64,000 nucleotides of DNA from Pedobacter nototheniae (GTDB lineage Bacteria; Bacteroidota; Bacteroidia; Sphingobacteriales; Sphingobacteriaceae), in the NCBI RefSeq assembly GCF_004335085.1, contig NZ_RQRS01000005.1, forward strand, positions 163,746 to 227,745, read 5' to 3'. The notes under the pieces are model-generated. The model ran no database searches, had not been told where the DNA came from, and saw only the letters and a program-made list of their open reading frames with translations. This document shows positions 1 through 8,877 of the stretch, one piece after another (position 1 is the first letter of the stretch; every line of letters begins with the position of its first letter). The translations under genes were made by a program, and so were the position numbers.

Positions 1-923
1 ATGCTGCCGAAAACAGCAATGCTTGGTTTACTGTAGAAAACGTAAAAAAATCAGTTTTATCTTTTTCAGAAATGCTAAATGATGCTGATGTTGATACTTG
101 GTTTAAATCTGTAACATTTACTTCATCACCTAAAAAAGTAGGGTTAATTCTTGCTGGAAACATTCCTATGGTAGGTTTTCATGATGTTTTGTGTGTTTTA
201 GCCACAGGTAACATCGCATTAATTAAACTGTCATCATCTGATGATAAACTTTTAAAAGCTGTATTAGCCGAATTAACTAAAATAGAACCCACCTTTGAAG
301 ATAAAATACAATATGTAGAAAGGCTAAAGGATTTTGATGCCGTTATTGCTACTGGAAGCAATAATTCTTCAAGATACTTTGATTATTATTTCAGTAAAGT
401 TCCAAATATCATTAGAAAAAACAGAAACAGCGTAGCCGTTTTAACTGGTACTGAAAGCAAAGAAGACATTCAAAATTTAGGTGCTGATGTGTTTGATTAT
501 TTCGGATTGGGATGCAGAAATGTATCTAAAATATATTTTCCGGCAGGCTATGATATTGCTAACTTTTATGAAGGTATTGAAAGCTACCAACCAATTATCA
601 ACCACTTTAAGTACAATAATAATTACGATTATAATAAATCCATTTATCTGGTAAATGCTGCAAAACACTTTGATAATGGCTTTTTACTTTTAAAGGAAGA
701 TGAAAACTTAACTTCGCCATTGGCAGTTTTATTTTATGAAGAATATGAAAAGCTTGACGATGTTGAAACAATTTTGAAGGATAAAGAGGAACATATTCAA
801 TGCGTAATTACCAAGGCGAATTTAAACCTAAATACCTTTGATTTCGGGCAAAGTCAGCATCCAAAACTTTGGGATTATGCGGACAATGTAAATACTATTG
901 ATTTTTTAAACGGGCTTAACTAA
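1..923 (+). CDS. LuxC-like acyl-CoA reductase, 5' truncated
   Basis: The reading frame is open to the left edge (first full codon at base 3), so the true start lies outside the window; 306 residues are visible. The motif FGLGCRNVSK (Cys codon near 511) matches the catalytic-cysteine region of LuxC-type acyl-CoA reductases, which reduce acyl-CoA to aldehyde with NADPH. SPKKVGLILAGNIPMVGFHD is the nucleotide-binding N-terminal part of the aldehyde-dehydrogenase-like fold. Bacteroidota carry a stand-alone copy of unknown physiological substrate with no lux operon. The internal ATG at 72 is not the start, because conserved-looking sequence precedes it. Confidence 0.85.
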   Translation, partial: AAENSNAWFTVENVKKSVLSFSEMLNDADVDTWFKSVTFTSSPKKVGLILAGNIPMVGFHDVLCVLATGNIALIKLSSSDDKLLKAVLAELTKIEPTFEDKIQYVERLKDFDAVIATGSNNSSRYFDYYFSKVPNIIRKNRNSVAVLTGTESKEDIQNLGADVFDYFGLGCRNVSKIYFPAGYDIANFYEGIESYQPIINHFKYNNNYDYNKSIYLVNAAKHFDNGFLLLKEDENLTSPLAVLFYEEYEKLDDVETILKDKEEHIQCVITKANLNLNTFDFGQSQHPKLWDYADNVNTIDFLNGLN

Positions 924-1002
924 TATTATAATTAGGCATACAATTATATAAAAAAGCACGCTTGCTTTCGCTTATCGATTGGAAATGCTATTTTTGGAGT
1001 CA

Positions 1003-1206
1003 ATGTATATCATTAAAGTTAAAGGCATCGCCAAAATTCCCGATTATGTTCAGTTAAGAGATGATAAATTCACCTTATTGGCTTATTTTAGGGTTGATAG
1101 ACCTGATAAATCGTTAGATAAATTGGGCCTTGGAGACAAACTGGAATACATTATGCAAATGGTAAAAGATTTGCCTTTTGGGCAGATTGCTAAATTAGAA
1201 ATATAA
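1003..1206 (+). CDS. Small conserved-looking protein upstream of ftsE
   Basis: A 67-residue soluble protein of alternating charged and hydrophobic segments (starts MYIIKVKGIAKIPDYV, ends FGQIAKLEI). I chose the ATG at 1003 because TGGAG lies just upstream and the translation looks globular from there; a TTG at 979 and an ATG at 985 extend the frame. Its stop is one base from the ftsE start, so the two are very probably co-transcribed and possibly translationally coupled. I do not recognise the family and assign no function. Confidence 0.7.
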   Translation: MYIIKVKGIAKIPDYVQLRDDKFTLLAYFRVDRPDKSLDKLGLGDKLEYIMQMVKDLPFGQIAKLEI

Positions 1207-1207
1207 A

Positions 1208-1891
1208 ATGGCAGAAAACGCAGTAATTCATTTAAGCAATGTTGATGTATTTCAACAGAAACATCTGGTACTCTCAAACGTAAATCTACATGTAGAAAAA
1301 GGCGAGTTTGTGTTCTTAATTGGGCAAACAGGTTCAGGAAAAAGTAGTTTACTTAAAATTTTATATGGCGATTTACACATTGGCAATGGTAATGGAGATA
1401 TTGCTGGTTTTGACCTTAAAAATCTAACCGAAAAGCAAGTTCCATTTTTGCGCCGTAAATTGGGTGTTGTATTTCAGGATTTCCAATTATTAACCGATCG
1501 TACCATTGAAAAAAATCTTGAATTTGTTTTAAAGGCAACAGGATGGAAAGATGAAAAACTTATAAATGAGCGCATTAAAGATGTTTTAGATAAAGTAGGA
1601 TTACGTTCTAAAATTAAAAAAATGCCTCACGAAATTTCTGGCGGTGAGCAGCAACGTATTGTTATTGCCAGAGCTTTGTTAAATGATCCGGAGATTATTT
1701 TAGCCGATGAACCAACTGGAAATCTTGACCCTGAAACCTCTTCAGAAATTGTTACCCTTTTAAAACAAATTAGCCAAAACGGAACTGCTGTTTTAATGGC
1801 TACACACGATTATAATATCATTAGAACATATCCATCACGCATTATTAAATGTGATAATGGTATTGTACATGAAGATGCACAAATAGCATAA
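1208..1891 (+). CDS. ftsE: FtsE-like ABC transporter ATP-binding protein
   Basis: A 227-residue ABC ATPase with Walker A GQTGSGKS (39-46), signature SGGEQQR (144-150), Walker B IILADEP (163-169) and switch His200. The compact size and the DEPTGNLDPETS stretch are typical of FtsE. FtsE partners with the membrane protein FtsX to activate septal peptidoglycan hydrolases. No ftsX is adjacent, so the pairing is inferred. LolD/MacB-type ATPases share the same features and remain an alternative. The start directly follows the small upstream gene. Confidence 0.8.
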   Translation: MAENAVIHLSNVDVFQQKHLVLSNVNLHVEKGEFVFLIGQTGSGKSSLLKILYGDLHIGNGNGDIAGFDLKNLTEKQVPFLRRKLGVVFQDFQLLTDRTIEKNLEFVLKATGWKDEKLINERIKDVLDKVGLRSKIKKMPHEISGGEQQRIVIARALLNDPEIILADEPTGNLDPETSSEIVTLLKQISQNGTAVLMATHDYNIIRTYPSRIIKCDNGIVHEDAQIA

Positions 1892-1912
1892 AATTCCTGA
1901 CATCCGTCAGCT

Positions 1913-1965
1913 AATCAGCCAATCTGTTCAGTTAATCTAAAATAAAACTGACAGCTTGGCTGATT
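1913..1965. terminator. Long hairpin between ftsE and grpE
   Basis: The arm AATCAGCCAATCTGTTCAG (1913-1931) pairs with CTGACAGCTTGGCTGATT (1948-1965), giving about 17 base pairs with one mismatch and one bulged base around a 16-nt loop. There is no clean T-run after it. It may end ftsE transcripts or act as a regulatory structure ahead of the chaperone genes. Confidence 0.5.
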
Positions 1966-1973
1966 TCCGTTTA

Positions 1974-1989
1974 TGGCAAAATTGTTGAG
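1974..1989 (+). promoter_or_regulatory. Possible sigma-54-like promoter of grpE-dnaJ
   Basis: TGGCAAAATTGTTGAG has TGGCA and TTG at the spacing of the sigma-54 consensus TGGCACGnnnnTTGCA, with mismatches at the CG and the final CA. It lies about 30 bases ahead of the grpE start, just after the long hairpin. This is a single match and therefore tentative. Confidence 0.3.
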
Positions 1990-2018
1990 ATTAAGACAAA
2001 AAAATTCAGCCTAATATT

Positions 2019-2603
2019 ATGTTTAATAAGAAGAAAAATAACGATAAAGAAGAAAATATAATGAATCCTGAAAATACGTCAGAAAATACTGCAGCAGAAA
2101 ATGTAGAAAATTCTGATGCTGTTGCAAATGAAACCGAACAAGCACCTGAATTATCTGCAGAAGAGAAATTACAAGCAGAGGTTCAACAGCTAAACGATAA
2201 ATATTTACGCTTATATGCTGAGTTTGACAATTATAAACGTCGTACCCAAAAAGAGCGTGTAGAATTATTGCAAACTGCAGGTAAGGATGTAATTGTTTCT
2301 TTATTAACTGTATTAGATGATTTTGACCGTGCACTTAAAGCAATGGAAACTGCTGCTGATATAGAGCCAGTTAAAGAAGGCGTGCTTTTAGTACACAACA
2401 AGTTAAAAGGTATTTTAGCGCAAAAAGGTCTGAAAGATGTTGAAAGCATCAGCAAAGAGTTTGATACAGATTTCCATGAAGCAATCACAAATGTACCTGC
2501 TCCTACACCTGATCTTAAAGGAAAAGTAATTGACGAGGTAGAAAAAGGTTATACTTTAAATGATAATGTTATCCGCTTTGCTAAAGTTGTAGTTGGAGCG
2601 TAA
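2019..2603 (+). CDS. grpE: GrpE nucleotide exchange factor
   Basis: 194 residues. An acidic, disordered N-terminus (about 1-50) is followed by the GrpE coiled coil with LQAEVQQLNDKYLRLYAEFDNYKRR and the C-terminal beta domain ending GYTLNDNVIRFAKVVVG, the classic GrpE signature. It releases ADP from DnaK during the chaperone cycle in the cytoplasm. dnaJ lies 164 bases downstream on the same strand, which supports a heat-shock unit; a dnaK is not adjacent. A second Met at codon 15 (2061) is an alternative start. Confidence 0.95.
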   Translation: MFNKKKNNDKEENIMNPENTSENTAAENVENSDAVANETEQAPELSAEEKLQAEVQQLNDKYLRLYAEFDNYKRRTQKERVELLQTAGKDVIVSLLTVLDDFDRALKAMETAADIEPVKEGVLLVHNKLKGILAQKGLKDVESISKEFDTDFHEAITNVPAPTPDLKGKVIDEVEKGYTLNDNVIRFAKVVVGA

Positions 2604-2767
2604 AATAATTATTGAATGGTTGAAGGATTGAATGAAAGAATGCAAAAATCGATTATTTAAAATTCAATTATTAGAAATGGAAATTATTGAATGAATGAAG
2701 ATATTGAATGAGAGGATGTAAAACTCAATCATTCTAACATTCAAAATTCAATCATTATATAAAGAAG
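2604..2767. repeat. GAATGA-rich intergenic spacer between grpE and dnaJ
   Basis: This spacer is built from short repeated words (ATTGAATGA, GAATGAATGA) and their inverses (TCAATCATT, ATTCAATCATT), so it can fold back on itself. The same vocabulary appears at 3944-4006 and 39301-39437. No open frame is evident. Confidence 0.55.
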
Positions 2768-3934
2768 ATGAGCAAAAGAGATTATTACGACGTATTGGGC
2801 GTAACCAAGGGATCAGCAGCAGATGAGATTAAGAAGGCTTATCGTAAGATGGCTATCAAATATCACCCGGATAAAAACCCAGGAGATAAAGCTGCAGAGG
2901 ATAAATTTAAAGAAGCTGCAGAGGCTTACGAAGTTTTAAGTAATCCAGAGAAAAAACAACGCTACGATCAATTTGGTCATGCAGGTGTTGGCAGTAGTGC
3001 TGCTGGTGGTTATGGCGGTGGCGGTAACATGAATATGGATGACATATTCAGCAATTTCGGTGATATTTTTGGTGGACACAATCCTTTCGAAAGCTTTTTT
3101 GGTGGCGGCGGTGGCGGTCAGCAACGTGGCGGTCGTCGGGTTGCTAAAGGTTCAAACCTGCGGATAAAAGTTAAATTAACCCTTGAAGAAATTGCCCACG
3201 GTGCAGAGAAGAAGATTAAGGTTAATAAACTTATTGTTTGTAAAACCTGTGATGGCTCTGGAGCAAAGGATAAATCATCGGTAAGTACTTGCGGTACTTG
3301 CGGTGGCAGTGGCCAGGTACGTAGAGTAACCAATACTATTTTGGGGCAGATGCAAACAGCATCTACCTGCCCTACTTGTAATGGTAGCGGGCAACAAATT
3401 ACTTCAAAATGTACGGTTTGTCATGGTGATGGCGTAGTACGAGGCGAAGAAACCATTACTATTAATATTCCTGCAGGTGTTAGCGAAGGCATGCAGTTAA
3501 GCATGAGTGGTAAAGGTAATGCAGCGCCAAATGGTGGTATTCCTGGAGATTTAATTATCTTAATTGAAGAAACTCCACACGAAGTGCTTAAACGCGAAGG
3601 CAATAATATTGTTTATGATTTACACTTAAACTTTATTGATGCTGCTTTAGGCTTAAGTATTGAGGTACCAACAATTGATGGCAAAGCAAAAATTAAAATA
3701 GAGCCAGGTACACAAAGCGGAAAATTATTACGCTTAAAAGGTAAAGGCTTACCAGAAGTAAATTCTTACCATAGAGGTGATGAAATTATTCATATTAATA
3801 TTTGGACACCTAAAGCTTTAAGTAGTGAAGAACGTAATACTTTAGAGAAATTACGTGAATCTCCAAACTTTAAGCCACAACCTGGTAAAAACGATAAAAG
3901 TTTCTTCGAAAGAATGAAGGAATATTTTGAGTAA
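2768..3934 (+). CDS. dnaJ: Chaperone DnaJ
   Basis: 388 residues, full length for type I DnaJ. An N-terminal J domain has HPD at 33-35, followed by a Gly/Phe linker rich in GGGG (about 75-125). Four CxxCxGxG zinc motifs (about 157-225; [32 protein letters not shown]) and two C-terminal substrate-binding domains complete it. DnaJ stimulates the DnaK ATPase and delivers clients. It follows grpE, and an 18-bp perfect hairpin lies just after the stop. Confidence 0.97.
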   Translation: MSKRDYYDVLGVTKGSAADEIKKAYRKMAIKYHPDKNPGDKAAEDKFKEAAEAYEVLSNPEKKQRYDQFGHAGVGSSAAGGYGGGGNMNMDDIFSNFGDIFGGHNPFESFFGGGGGGQQRGGRRVAKGSNLRIKVKLTLEEIAHGAEKKIKVNKLIVCKTCDGSGAKDKSSVSTCGTCGGSGQVRRVTNTILGQMQTASTCPTCNGSGQQITSKCTVCHGDGVVRGEETITINIPAGVSEGMQLSMSGKGNAAPNGGIPGDLIILIEETPHEVLKREGNNIVYDLHLNFIDAALGLSIEVPTIDGKAKIKIEPGTQSGKLLRLKGKGLPEVNSYHRGDEIIHINIWTPKALSSEERNTLEKLRESPNFKPQPGKNDKSFFERMKEYFE

Positions 3935-3943
3935 ATTTTTAAA

Positions 3944-4006
3944 TTAATGAATGATTGAATTACTGAGTGAATATTAACATTTATTCAAAATTCAATCATT
4001 CATTAA
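3944..4006. terminator. Convergent hairpin with 18-bp perfect arms
   Basis: TTAATGAATGATTGAATT (3944-3961) is the exact inverse of AATTCAATCATTCATTAA (3989-4006), and a smaller TGAATA/TATTCA pair sits inside the loop. It lies between the convergent dnaJ and lipoprotein genes, so it plausibly ends both. It shares its words with the GAATGA repeats elsewhere in the window. Confidence 0.6.
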
Positions 4007-4012
4007 CTAATT

Positions 4013-4963
4013 TTAATCTACAAAGCTATTATAAGCAGTACGCATATAATCTTGTTTTCTAACTAAGCTTTCGCCATCATTTTGGCTAATCTTTCCTGAA
4101 GCAGAGGCATCTCTCATAACCTTTCGTGCTTCAATCAAATAATCATTAAAAGCTTCATTAAAACGTTTAAAAGAACCATCTTGCCCTGGAAATTCCTTTG
4201 CATTTGGAGGTGTCATTGCGCTATGTTTTGTATTTTGAGCTTCCAATGCGGCGTAAGCAGTTTTAATTTTAGGTTCGGCTGCTTTATATTTCTCAGCATT
4301 TTCTCCAAGTAAATGATTAAAATCATCAACCGCTTTTTTGTCATCTTTAAAAGCAAAAATATACTCTTTTAATGGGTGCGATTTTAAAATAATTCTCTCG
4401 GCATCATCGCCTATCACTTCAAGCTTTGCTAAAATTTTATCGTCATAAGTATAATAGGTTTTACTCATGGAGTAAATAGAATCTACTAAAAGCTTCCCCT
4501 TAGCGCCCTTATCATCTTTCCAATCTTCAGCTTTTATATAATCGTTTAAGGATTTATAAGTATCCTTTATTTTCGTCATAGCGCTATTTAAACTTGTTAC
4601 GTTTTCTTTAAAAAACTTTTGGTCATCACTACTCAAGGCAGCAGGAGGCGTTTCTGGCTTAACTTTAGAATGGTTAAAATAAGGAGTAGACATTGGTGAG
4701 ATTATACCTATCCAAGATAATTTATCGTTTGGCTTTTCAAGTGCCTTACTAATTCTGGTTAGTGTACGATCAAGGCTTTTCAGGTAATCGTTGTTTTTAT
4801 CGGTATAACTAACCAATACGTTGTTATACTCTACAATGGCATTTGCATCATCTTTATTAGAATCTGCATATTCCGTTTTCGCTCCATCTTTTTTATTTCC
4901 ACCCTTACAAGCGGCAAATGATACGACGAAAGCAAGGGCAATTAATTTAACTGTTAATTTCAT
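4013..4963 (-). CDS. DUF3829-like lipoprotein
   Basis: 316 residues with a lipoprotein signal (hydrophobic LIALAFVVSFAAC, lipid Cys at 20) followed by a charged linker GGNKKDG. The remainder looks entirely helical, with long Lys/Asp/Ala-rich stretches, resembling the DUF3829/YiiG group of bacterial lipoproteins. The function is unknown. It is anchored in the cell envelope, transcribed alone, and divergent from the ABC exporter that starts about 100 bases away. Confidence 0.65.
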   Translation of the reverse strand: MKLTVKLIALAFVVSFAACKGGNKKDGAKTEYADSNKDDANAIVEYNNVLVSYTDKNNDYLKSLDRTLTRISKALEKPNDKLSWIGIISPMSTPYFNHSKVKPETPPAALSSDDQKFFKENVTSLNSAMTKIKDTYKSLNDYIKAEDWKDDKGAKGKLLVDSIYSMSKTYYTYDDKILAKLEVIGDDAERIILKSHPLKEYIFAFKDDKKAVDDFNHLLGENAEKYKAAEPKIKTAYAALEAQNTKHSAMTPPNAKEFPGQDGSFKRFNEAFNDYLIEARKVMRDASASGKISQNDGESLVRKQDYMRTAYNSFVD

Positions 4964-5068
4964 GTTTTCTGGTTTTAGTAATCTGATTTTTTTTTCAAAG
5001 CAATATTCGCACCAAGAGCTGTAACGTTTAGCTTCTTTTACATTCTAAACAATACTAAAACTGTAACT

Positions 5069-5965
5069 ATGCTCATTGTTAAAAATATTGTAAAGCAATA
5101 TTCCAATCATCGTGCGCTCGATGATGTTAGTTTAGAAGTTGAAAAAGGAAAAATTTTTGGCTTATTGGGCCCAAATGGAGCCGGGAAAACGTCTTTAATT
5201 AGAATTATTACTCAAATTACTGCACCCGATAGCGGAGAAGTATTTTTTAACGGAGAAAAACTAAACGCTAATCACATTAATCAAATCGGTTATTTGCCAG
5301 AGGAACGTGGATTGTATAAAAAAATGGAAATTGGTGAACAAGTTCTTTACCTTTCAAAATTAAAGGGCTTAAGTACTTCTGAAGCAACTAAAAGAATAAA
5401 ATTCTGGTTCGAAAAACTAGAAATGGGCAGTTGGTGGAGTAAAAAAGTGGAAGATCTTAGTAAAGGTATGCAACAAAAAGTACAGTTTGTAGCTACCATT
5501 TTGCATAATCCTGAACTTATCATTTTGGACGAACCTTTCTCTGGCTTCGATCCTGTTAATGCAGACCTGATTAAAAATGAAATTTTAGAACTAAACAAGC
5601 AAGGAACTACCTTCATTTTTTCAACGCACAGAATGGAAAGTGTAGAAGAGCTTTGTGATAATATCGCTTTGATTGATAAATCTAAAAAAGTTTTGGATGG
5701 TGCTGTCGATGATATTAAAGCATCCTACAGGAACAATACTTATGTAATTGAGTATGCAGGCGAGAGTAGTTTTGAAAGCAACTGGATGTTTGAAATATTG
5801 AATTCTGAGTCATTAAAGGAGGGCAAAAAAATCAAGTTTAAGCTTAAAGATGCTTATACCGTAAATGATGTGCTAGGAACAATGCTACCTAAAGTTAAAA
5901 TTAACCACCTGGCAGAAGTAATTCCAAGTATGAATGATATTTTTATCGAAAGTGTTAAAAAATAA
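5069..5965 (+). CDS. ABC-2 type exporter ATPase (NatA-like)
   Basis: 298 residues: Walker A GPNGAGKTS (34-42), signature LSKGMQQK (about 128-135), Walker B LIILDEP (about 150-156), and a long C-terminal extension of about 80 residues as in NatA/CcmA-like ATPases with ABC-2 permeases. The permease gene begins three bases after its stop, so the two form one transporter. NatAB-type systems export sodium or drugs; the substrate here cannot be read from the sequence. GldA-like gliding ATPases are related, but no gldFG follows. Confidence 0.85.
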   Translation: MLIVKNIVKQYSNHRALDDVSLEVEKGKIFGLLGPNGAGKTSLIRIITQITAPDSGEVFFNGEKLNANHINQIGYLPEERGLYKKMEIGEQVLYLSKLKGLSTSEATKRIKFWFEKLEMGSWWSKKVEDLSKGMQQKVQFVATILHNPELIILDEPFSGFDPVNADLIKNEILELNKQGTTFIFSTHRMESVEELCDNIALIDKSKKVLDGAVDDIKASYRNNTYVIEYAGESSFESNWMFEILNSESLKEGKKIKFKLKDAYTVNDVLGTMLPKVKINHLAEVIPSMNDIFIESVKK

Positions 5966-5968
5966 GCC

Positions 5969-7306
5969 ATGAATAAGATTTTACTAATTATACAAAGAGA
6001 ATATTTATCGAGGGTAAAGAAAAAATCATTTATTATAATGACTTTTTTAACGCCTTTAATCGTTGCGGGCTTTTATGGACTGATTATTTATTTCAGTATT
6101 AAGGGCGTTTCTGATAAATCTGATAAGATTGCAGTAATAAACGAAAACAAAACATTAACAGAGAAATTGACTTCAAACAAAAACCTAACCTTTGTTTATA
6201 AACAAGATTCTTTTGAGCATTTGAAAAAAAATTTAAGTGAATCTGATTTCGATTACATTTTGTACTTACCCGATTTTAACATCGACGCACCCAAAGGCAT
6301 TCAATTAATTGGTACTAAACAGGCTGGTTTATCCTTAGATGGAAAAATTTCTGATGCAATTGAAGATTTAATCAGAGATTATAAACTTAAAAAATCAGGT
6401 ATATCACAAGAAGAGCTTAACAATTTAAAAAGTACAGTAAATATTGATGTTAAAAAGATTAACGATACTGGAAAAGAAGAAAATTCTAGCGCCGGCGCAA
6501 GTACAATTATTGGTTTTGTAGCTGGTGTGCTCATGTTTATGTTCATTATGCTGTATGGCGTACAAGTAATGCGTGGTGTAATAGAAGAAAAAACAAGTCG
6601 CATTATTGAGGTTATTATATCTTCTGTTAAGCCATTTCAACTTATGATGGGCAAAATTATTGGCATTGCAATGGTTGGTTTAACACAGTTTTTACTTTGG
6701 ATTATTTTAACTGTATCTATCTCTACACTAGCAGTAAGTGTATTTGTGAACAAAGATGATGTAAAAAGTATAGCAATAGCTTCATCAAAAGTTCCAACGG
6801 TTAATGCAGCAAGTCAGGCACAAATATCAGCTATAAACAATGGGCCAATGGGCGATATACAAAAAAGTTTGGAGGGGCTTGATTTCGGTAAAATTATAAC
6901 TGTATTTGTATTTTACTTTTTAGGTGGTTACTTATTTTATAGTGCTTTGTACGCTGCAATAGGCTCTGCGGTTGATAGTGAAACGGAAACGCAGCAATTT
7001 ATGATGCCCGTAATGATGCCCTTATTGCTCAGTTATGCGCTATCTTTAAGTGTTGTAAACAATGATCCGTATGGATCCTTAGCTTTCTGGCTTTCCATGA
7101 TTCCGTTTACTTCCCCTATTGCAATGGTTGTGCGTTTACCATATGGCGTTCCGGCTTGGGAACTGATTTTATCCATGACCATTTTAATTATTGGCTTTAT
7201 TGGAACAGTTTGGTTTGCTTCAAGAATTTATCGCGTTGGTATTTTAATGTATGGCAAAAAGGCAAGCTTTAAAGAAATGGTAAAATGGTTTTGGTATAAA
7301 GGCTAG
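5969..7306 (+). CDS. ABC-2 type permease (NatB-like)
   Basis: 445 residues. There is one membrane helix near 22-43, a large extracytoplasmic loop (about 45-180), and a block of five or six helices to the C-terminus. VMRGVIEEKTSRIIEVIISS is the conserved ABC-2 permease motif that contacts the ATPase. It is the partner of the ATPase three bases upstream. The homologue NatB works in Na+ export; the substrate is unproven here. Confidence 0.85.
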   Translation: MNKILLIIQREYLSRVKKKSFIIMTFLTPLIVAGFYGLIIYFSIKGVSDKSDKIAVINENKTLTEKLTSNKNLTFVYKQDSFEHLKKNLSESDFDYILYLPDFNIDAPKGIQLIGTKQAGLSLDGKISDAIEDLIRDYKLKKSGISQEELNNLKSTVNIDVKKINDTGKEENSSAGASTIIGFVAGVLMFMFIMLYGVQVMRGVIEEKTSRIIEVIISSVKPFQLMMGKIIGIAMVGLTQFLLWIILTVSISTLAVSVFVNKDDVKSIAIASSKVPTVNAASQAQISAINNGPMGDIQKSLEGLDFGKIITVFVFYFLGGYLFYSALYAAIGSAVDSETETQQFMMPVMMPLLLSYALSLSVVNNDPYGSLAFWLSMIPFTSPIAMVVRLPYGVPAWELILSMTILIIGFIGTVWFASRIYRVGILMYGKKASFKEMVKWFWYKG

Positions 7307-7319
7307 TTATTTTATATTT

Positions 7320-7427
7320 TAACGGATAAGGTTGCAAAGTTTTACGCTAAGAAAACGAAGCTTAATTTGAAGTAGATGCTCTTCTTCGTGTTCTCTGTGC
7401 TTTTTTGCTTTGTGCACTTTGCCGTTA
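7320..7427. repeat. Imperfect palindromic intergenic repeat
   Basis: The left arm TAACGGATAAGGTTGCAAAG (7320-7339) is roughly inverse to the right arm CTTTGTGCACTTTGCCGTTA (7408-7427), with CGAAG/CTTCG pairing inside. It resembles the TAACCGCAAAGTTCGCAAAG type of dispersed palindrome that I recall from Bacteroidota genomes, in a worn state. It fills the gap between the ABC permease and ppx. Confidence 0.45.
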
Positions 7428-7463
7428 CAATATTTACAGTGATATTTATCCAAATTTAAAATT

Positions 7464-8366
7464 ATGCGTACTGCTGCCATCGATTTAGGAACAAATACCT
7501 TTCATTTAATTATTGCTGAAAAAGAAAATAATGAACTTAAAATAATCTATAAAACAAATGCACCTGTTAGACTTGGTGAGGGTAGATTAAATGATAATTT
7601 GATTATTGATGCGGCTTTTAAACGTGGAGTAAATCAATTAAAAATTTATAGCGAAACTTTAAAGGAGTATGGCGTTACTAAATTTAAAACCACCGGAACA
7701 TCGGCAATACGGAGCGCCAGTAACGGAAAGGATTTTGTAGAGGCCGTTAAGATGGAAACAGGAATTGATATTGAAGTAATTTCTGGTGAGGAAGAAGCTA
7801 CATTCATTTTTGAAGGCGTAAAAGCAAGTGGTGCAATTAAAGGCACTTCGCTTATTATGGATATTGGTGGTGGAAGCACCGAATTTATTATCTGCAATAA
7901 CGAAGGTTTATTATGGAAAAAGAGTTATAACATTGGGGCCGCACGGTTAATGCAACGTTTTTTTCATTCAGATCCTTTAAGTAAAGCTGATGAAAGCCTA
8001 ATTTTAGAACATCTTGAGGAAACTATGGAAGGTTTAAAACAGGTTTGTAAAGAATATAAACCTACAACTTTAATAGGTTCTGCCGGGGCTTTTGAAACTT
8101 TTGCGGGTATTCTACATCCTGAATTAAATACGAAGGAAATTAAATCTGCATCAATAAATTTTAACGCTTATCAAGAGTTAGCAGCATCGTTCTTAAAATC
8201 TACTCATGCTGAGCGTGAAAACATGGAAGGGTTAATTCCGTTGCGGGTTGATATGATTGTAATGGCAGCTTTGCTAACCAATTATGTATTAAATTTTACG
8301 GAAATAAAAACTATAAAACTTTCTACCTACGACTTAAAAATGGGTGTTTTGGCGAGTTTGAATTAG
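7464..8366 (+). CDS. Ppx/GppA family phosphatase
   Basis: 300 residues with the ASKHA-fold signatures AAIDLGTNTFHLIIAE (phosphate-1 motif, 4-19) and LIMDIGGGSTEFII (phosphate-2, about 132-145), plus SGEEEA. These define exopolyphosphatase or guanosine pentaphosphate phosphohydrolase enzymes, which degrade polyphosphate or pppGpp. Only the catalytic core is present; the C-terminal HD-like domain of long E. coli Ppx is absent, as is common in this phylum. It is monocistronic, and polyP versus pppGpp preference cannot be told. Confidence 0.88.
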   Translation: MRTAAIDLGTNTFHLIIAEKENNELKIIYKTNAPVRLGEGRLNDNLIIDAAFKRGVNQLKIYSETLKEYGVTKFKTTGTSAIRSASNGKDFVEAVKMETGIDIEVISGEEEATFIFEGVKASGAIKGTSLIMDIGGGSTEFIICNNEGLLWKKSYNIGAARLMQRFFHSDPLSKADESLILEHLEETMEGLKQVCKEYKPTTLIGSAGAFETFAGILHPELNTKEIKSASINFNAYQELAASFLKSTHAERENMEGLIPLRVDMIVMAALLTNYVLNFTEIKTIKLSTYDLKMGVLASLN

Positions 8367-8406
8367 TTCTATCAGAATAAAAATTTGTTTTGTGATGGAA
8401 AATAAA

Positions 8407-8433
8407 CGCATGGAAAATTTAAATTTCCATGCG
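8407..8433. terminator. Hairpin between convergent ppx and acetyltransferase
   Basis: CGCATGGAAA pairs with TTTCCATGCG around a 7-nt AT loop. The structure overlaps the last codons of the minus-strand acetyltransferase and may serve as a shared end for both genes. There is no strong T-tract on the plus side. Confidence 0.4.
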
Positions 8434-8877
8434 CATCTCTAATAAATTAGATGTAAAACCTGCTTTGCTGTAAGCTTTTTTTGCCGCTATGTTTTCATCA
8501 TAAACTTCAAGCCGTATTTCAGAAATTCCCTTTTCTTTTGCCCAACGTAGAAGTTCTTCTAATATAACTTTGTTTATGCCTTTGCCACGAAATTCTGGCT
8601 TCACAAACATAAAACCTAAATATGCAAATTGAGCATGCTTTAAGTAAGGTTTAGCCGTTAAAATTTTAGCATAACCGGATCCTACAACTTCTCCATTAAT
8701 TTCAGCAACAAGCACTTCTGCTTCTGATGATTTTATTAGTTCTAATAAATCGTAATAATGAATTTCGCCAGGTTTTAGCGTGCTATCATAAGGTCGTTCT
8801 GCTAATACAATCCCTTTTTCAAATTCGAGTAAAGTATCTATTTCCTTCTCTTGCGCTTGTCTAACTATCATTTCCAT
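8419..8877 (-). CDS. GNAT family N-acetyltransferase
   Basis: 152 residues covering a single GNAT domain. FMFVKPEFRGKGINKVILEE contains the acetyl-CoA-binding R/QxxGxG/A loop (RGKGIN), and LEVYDENIAAKKAYSKAGF is the usual C-terminal beta-bulge motif. The acceptor substrate is not predictable. The 21-bp repeat array begins about 75 bases upstream of its start. Confidence 0.85.
   Translation of the reverse strand: MEMIVRQAQEKEIDTLLEFEKGIVLAERPYDSTLKPGEIHYYDLLELIKSSEAEVLVAEINGEVVGSGYAKILTAKPYLKHAQFAYLGFMFVKPEFRGKGINKVILEELLRWAKEKGISEIRLEVYDENIAAKKAYSKAGFTSNLLEMRMEI

Noticed and set aside
979..1002. TTG start for the small gene before ftsE
   Set aside because: The added residues look unstructured, while an ATG with a nearby TGGAG is available at 1003.
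4821..5024. Plus-strand frame antisense to the start of the lipoprotein gene
   Set aside because: It is a mirror of the signal-peptide region of the minus-strand gene and has no family resemblance.
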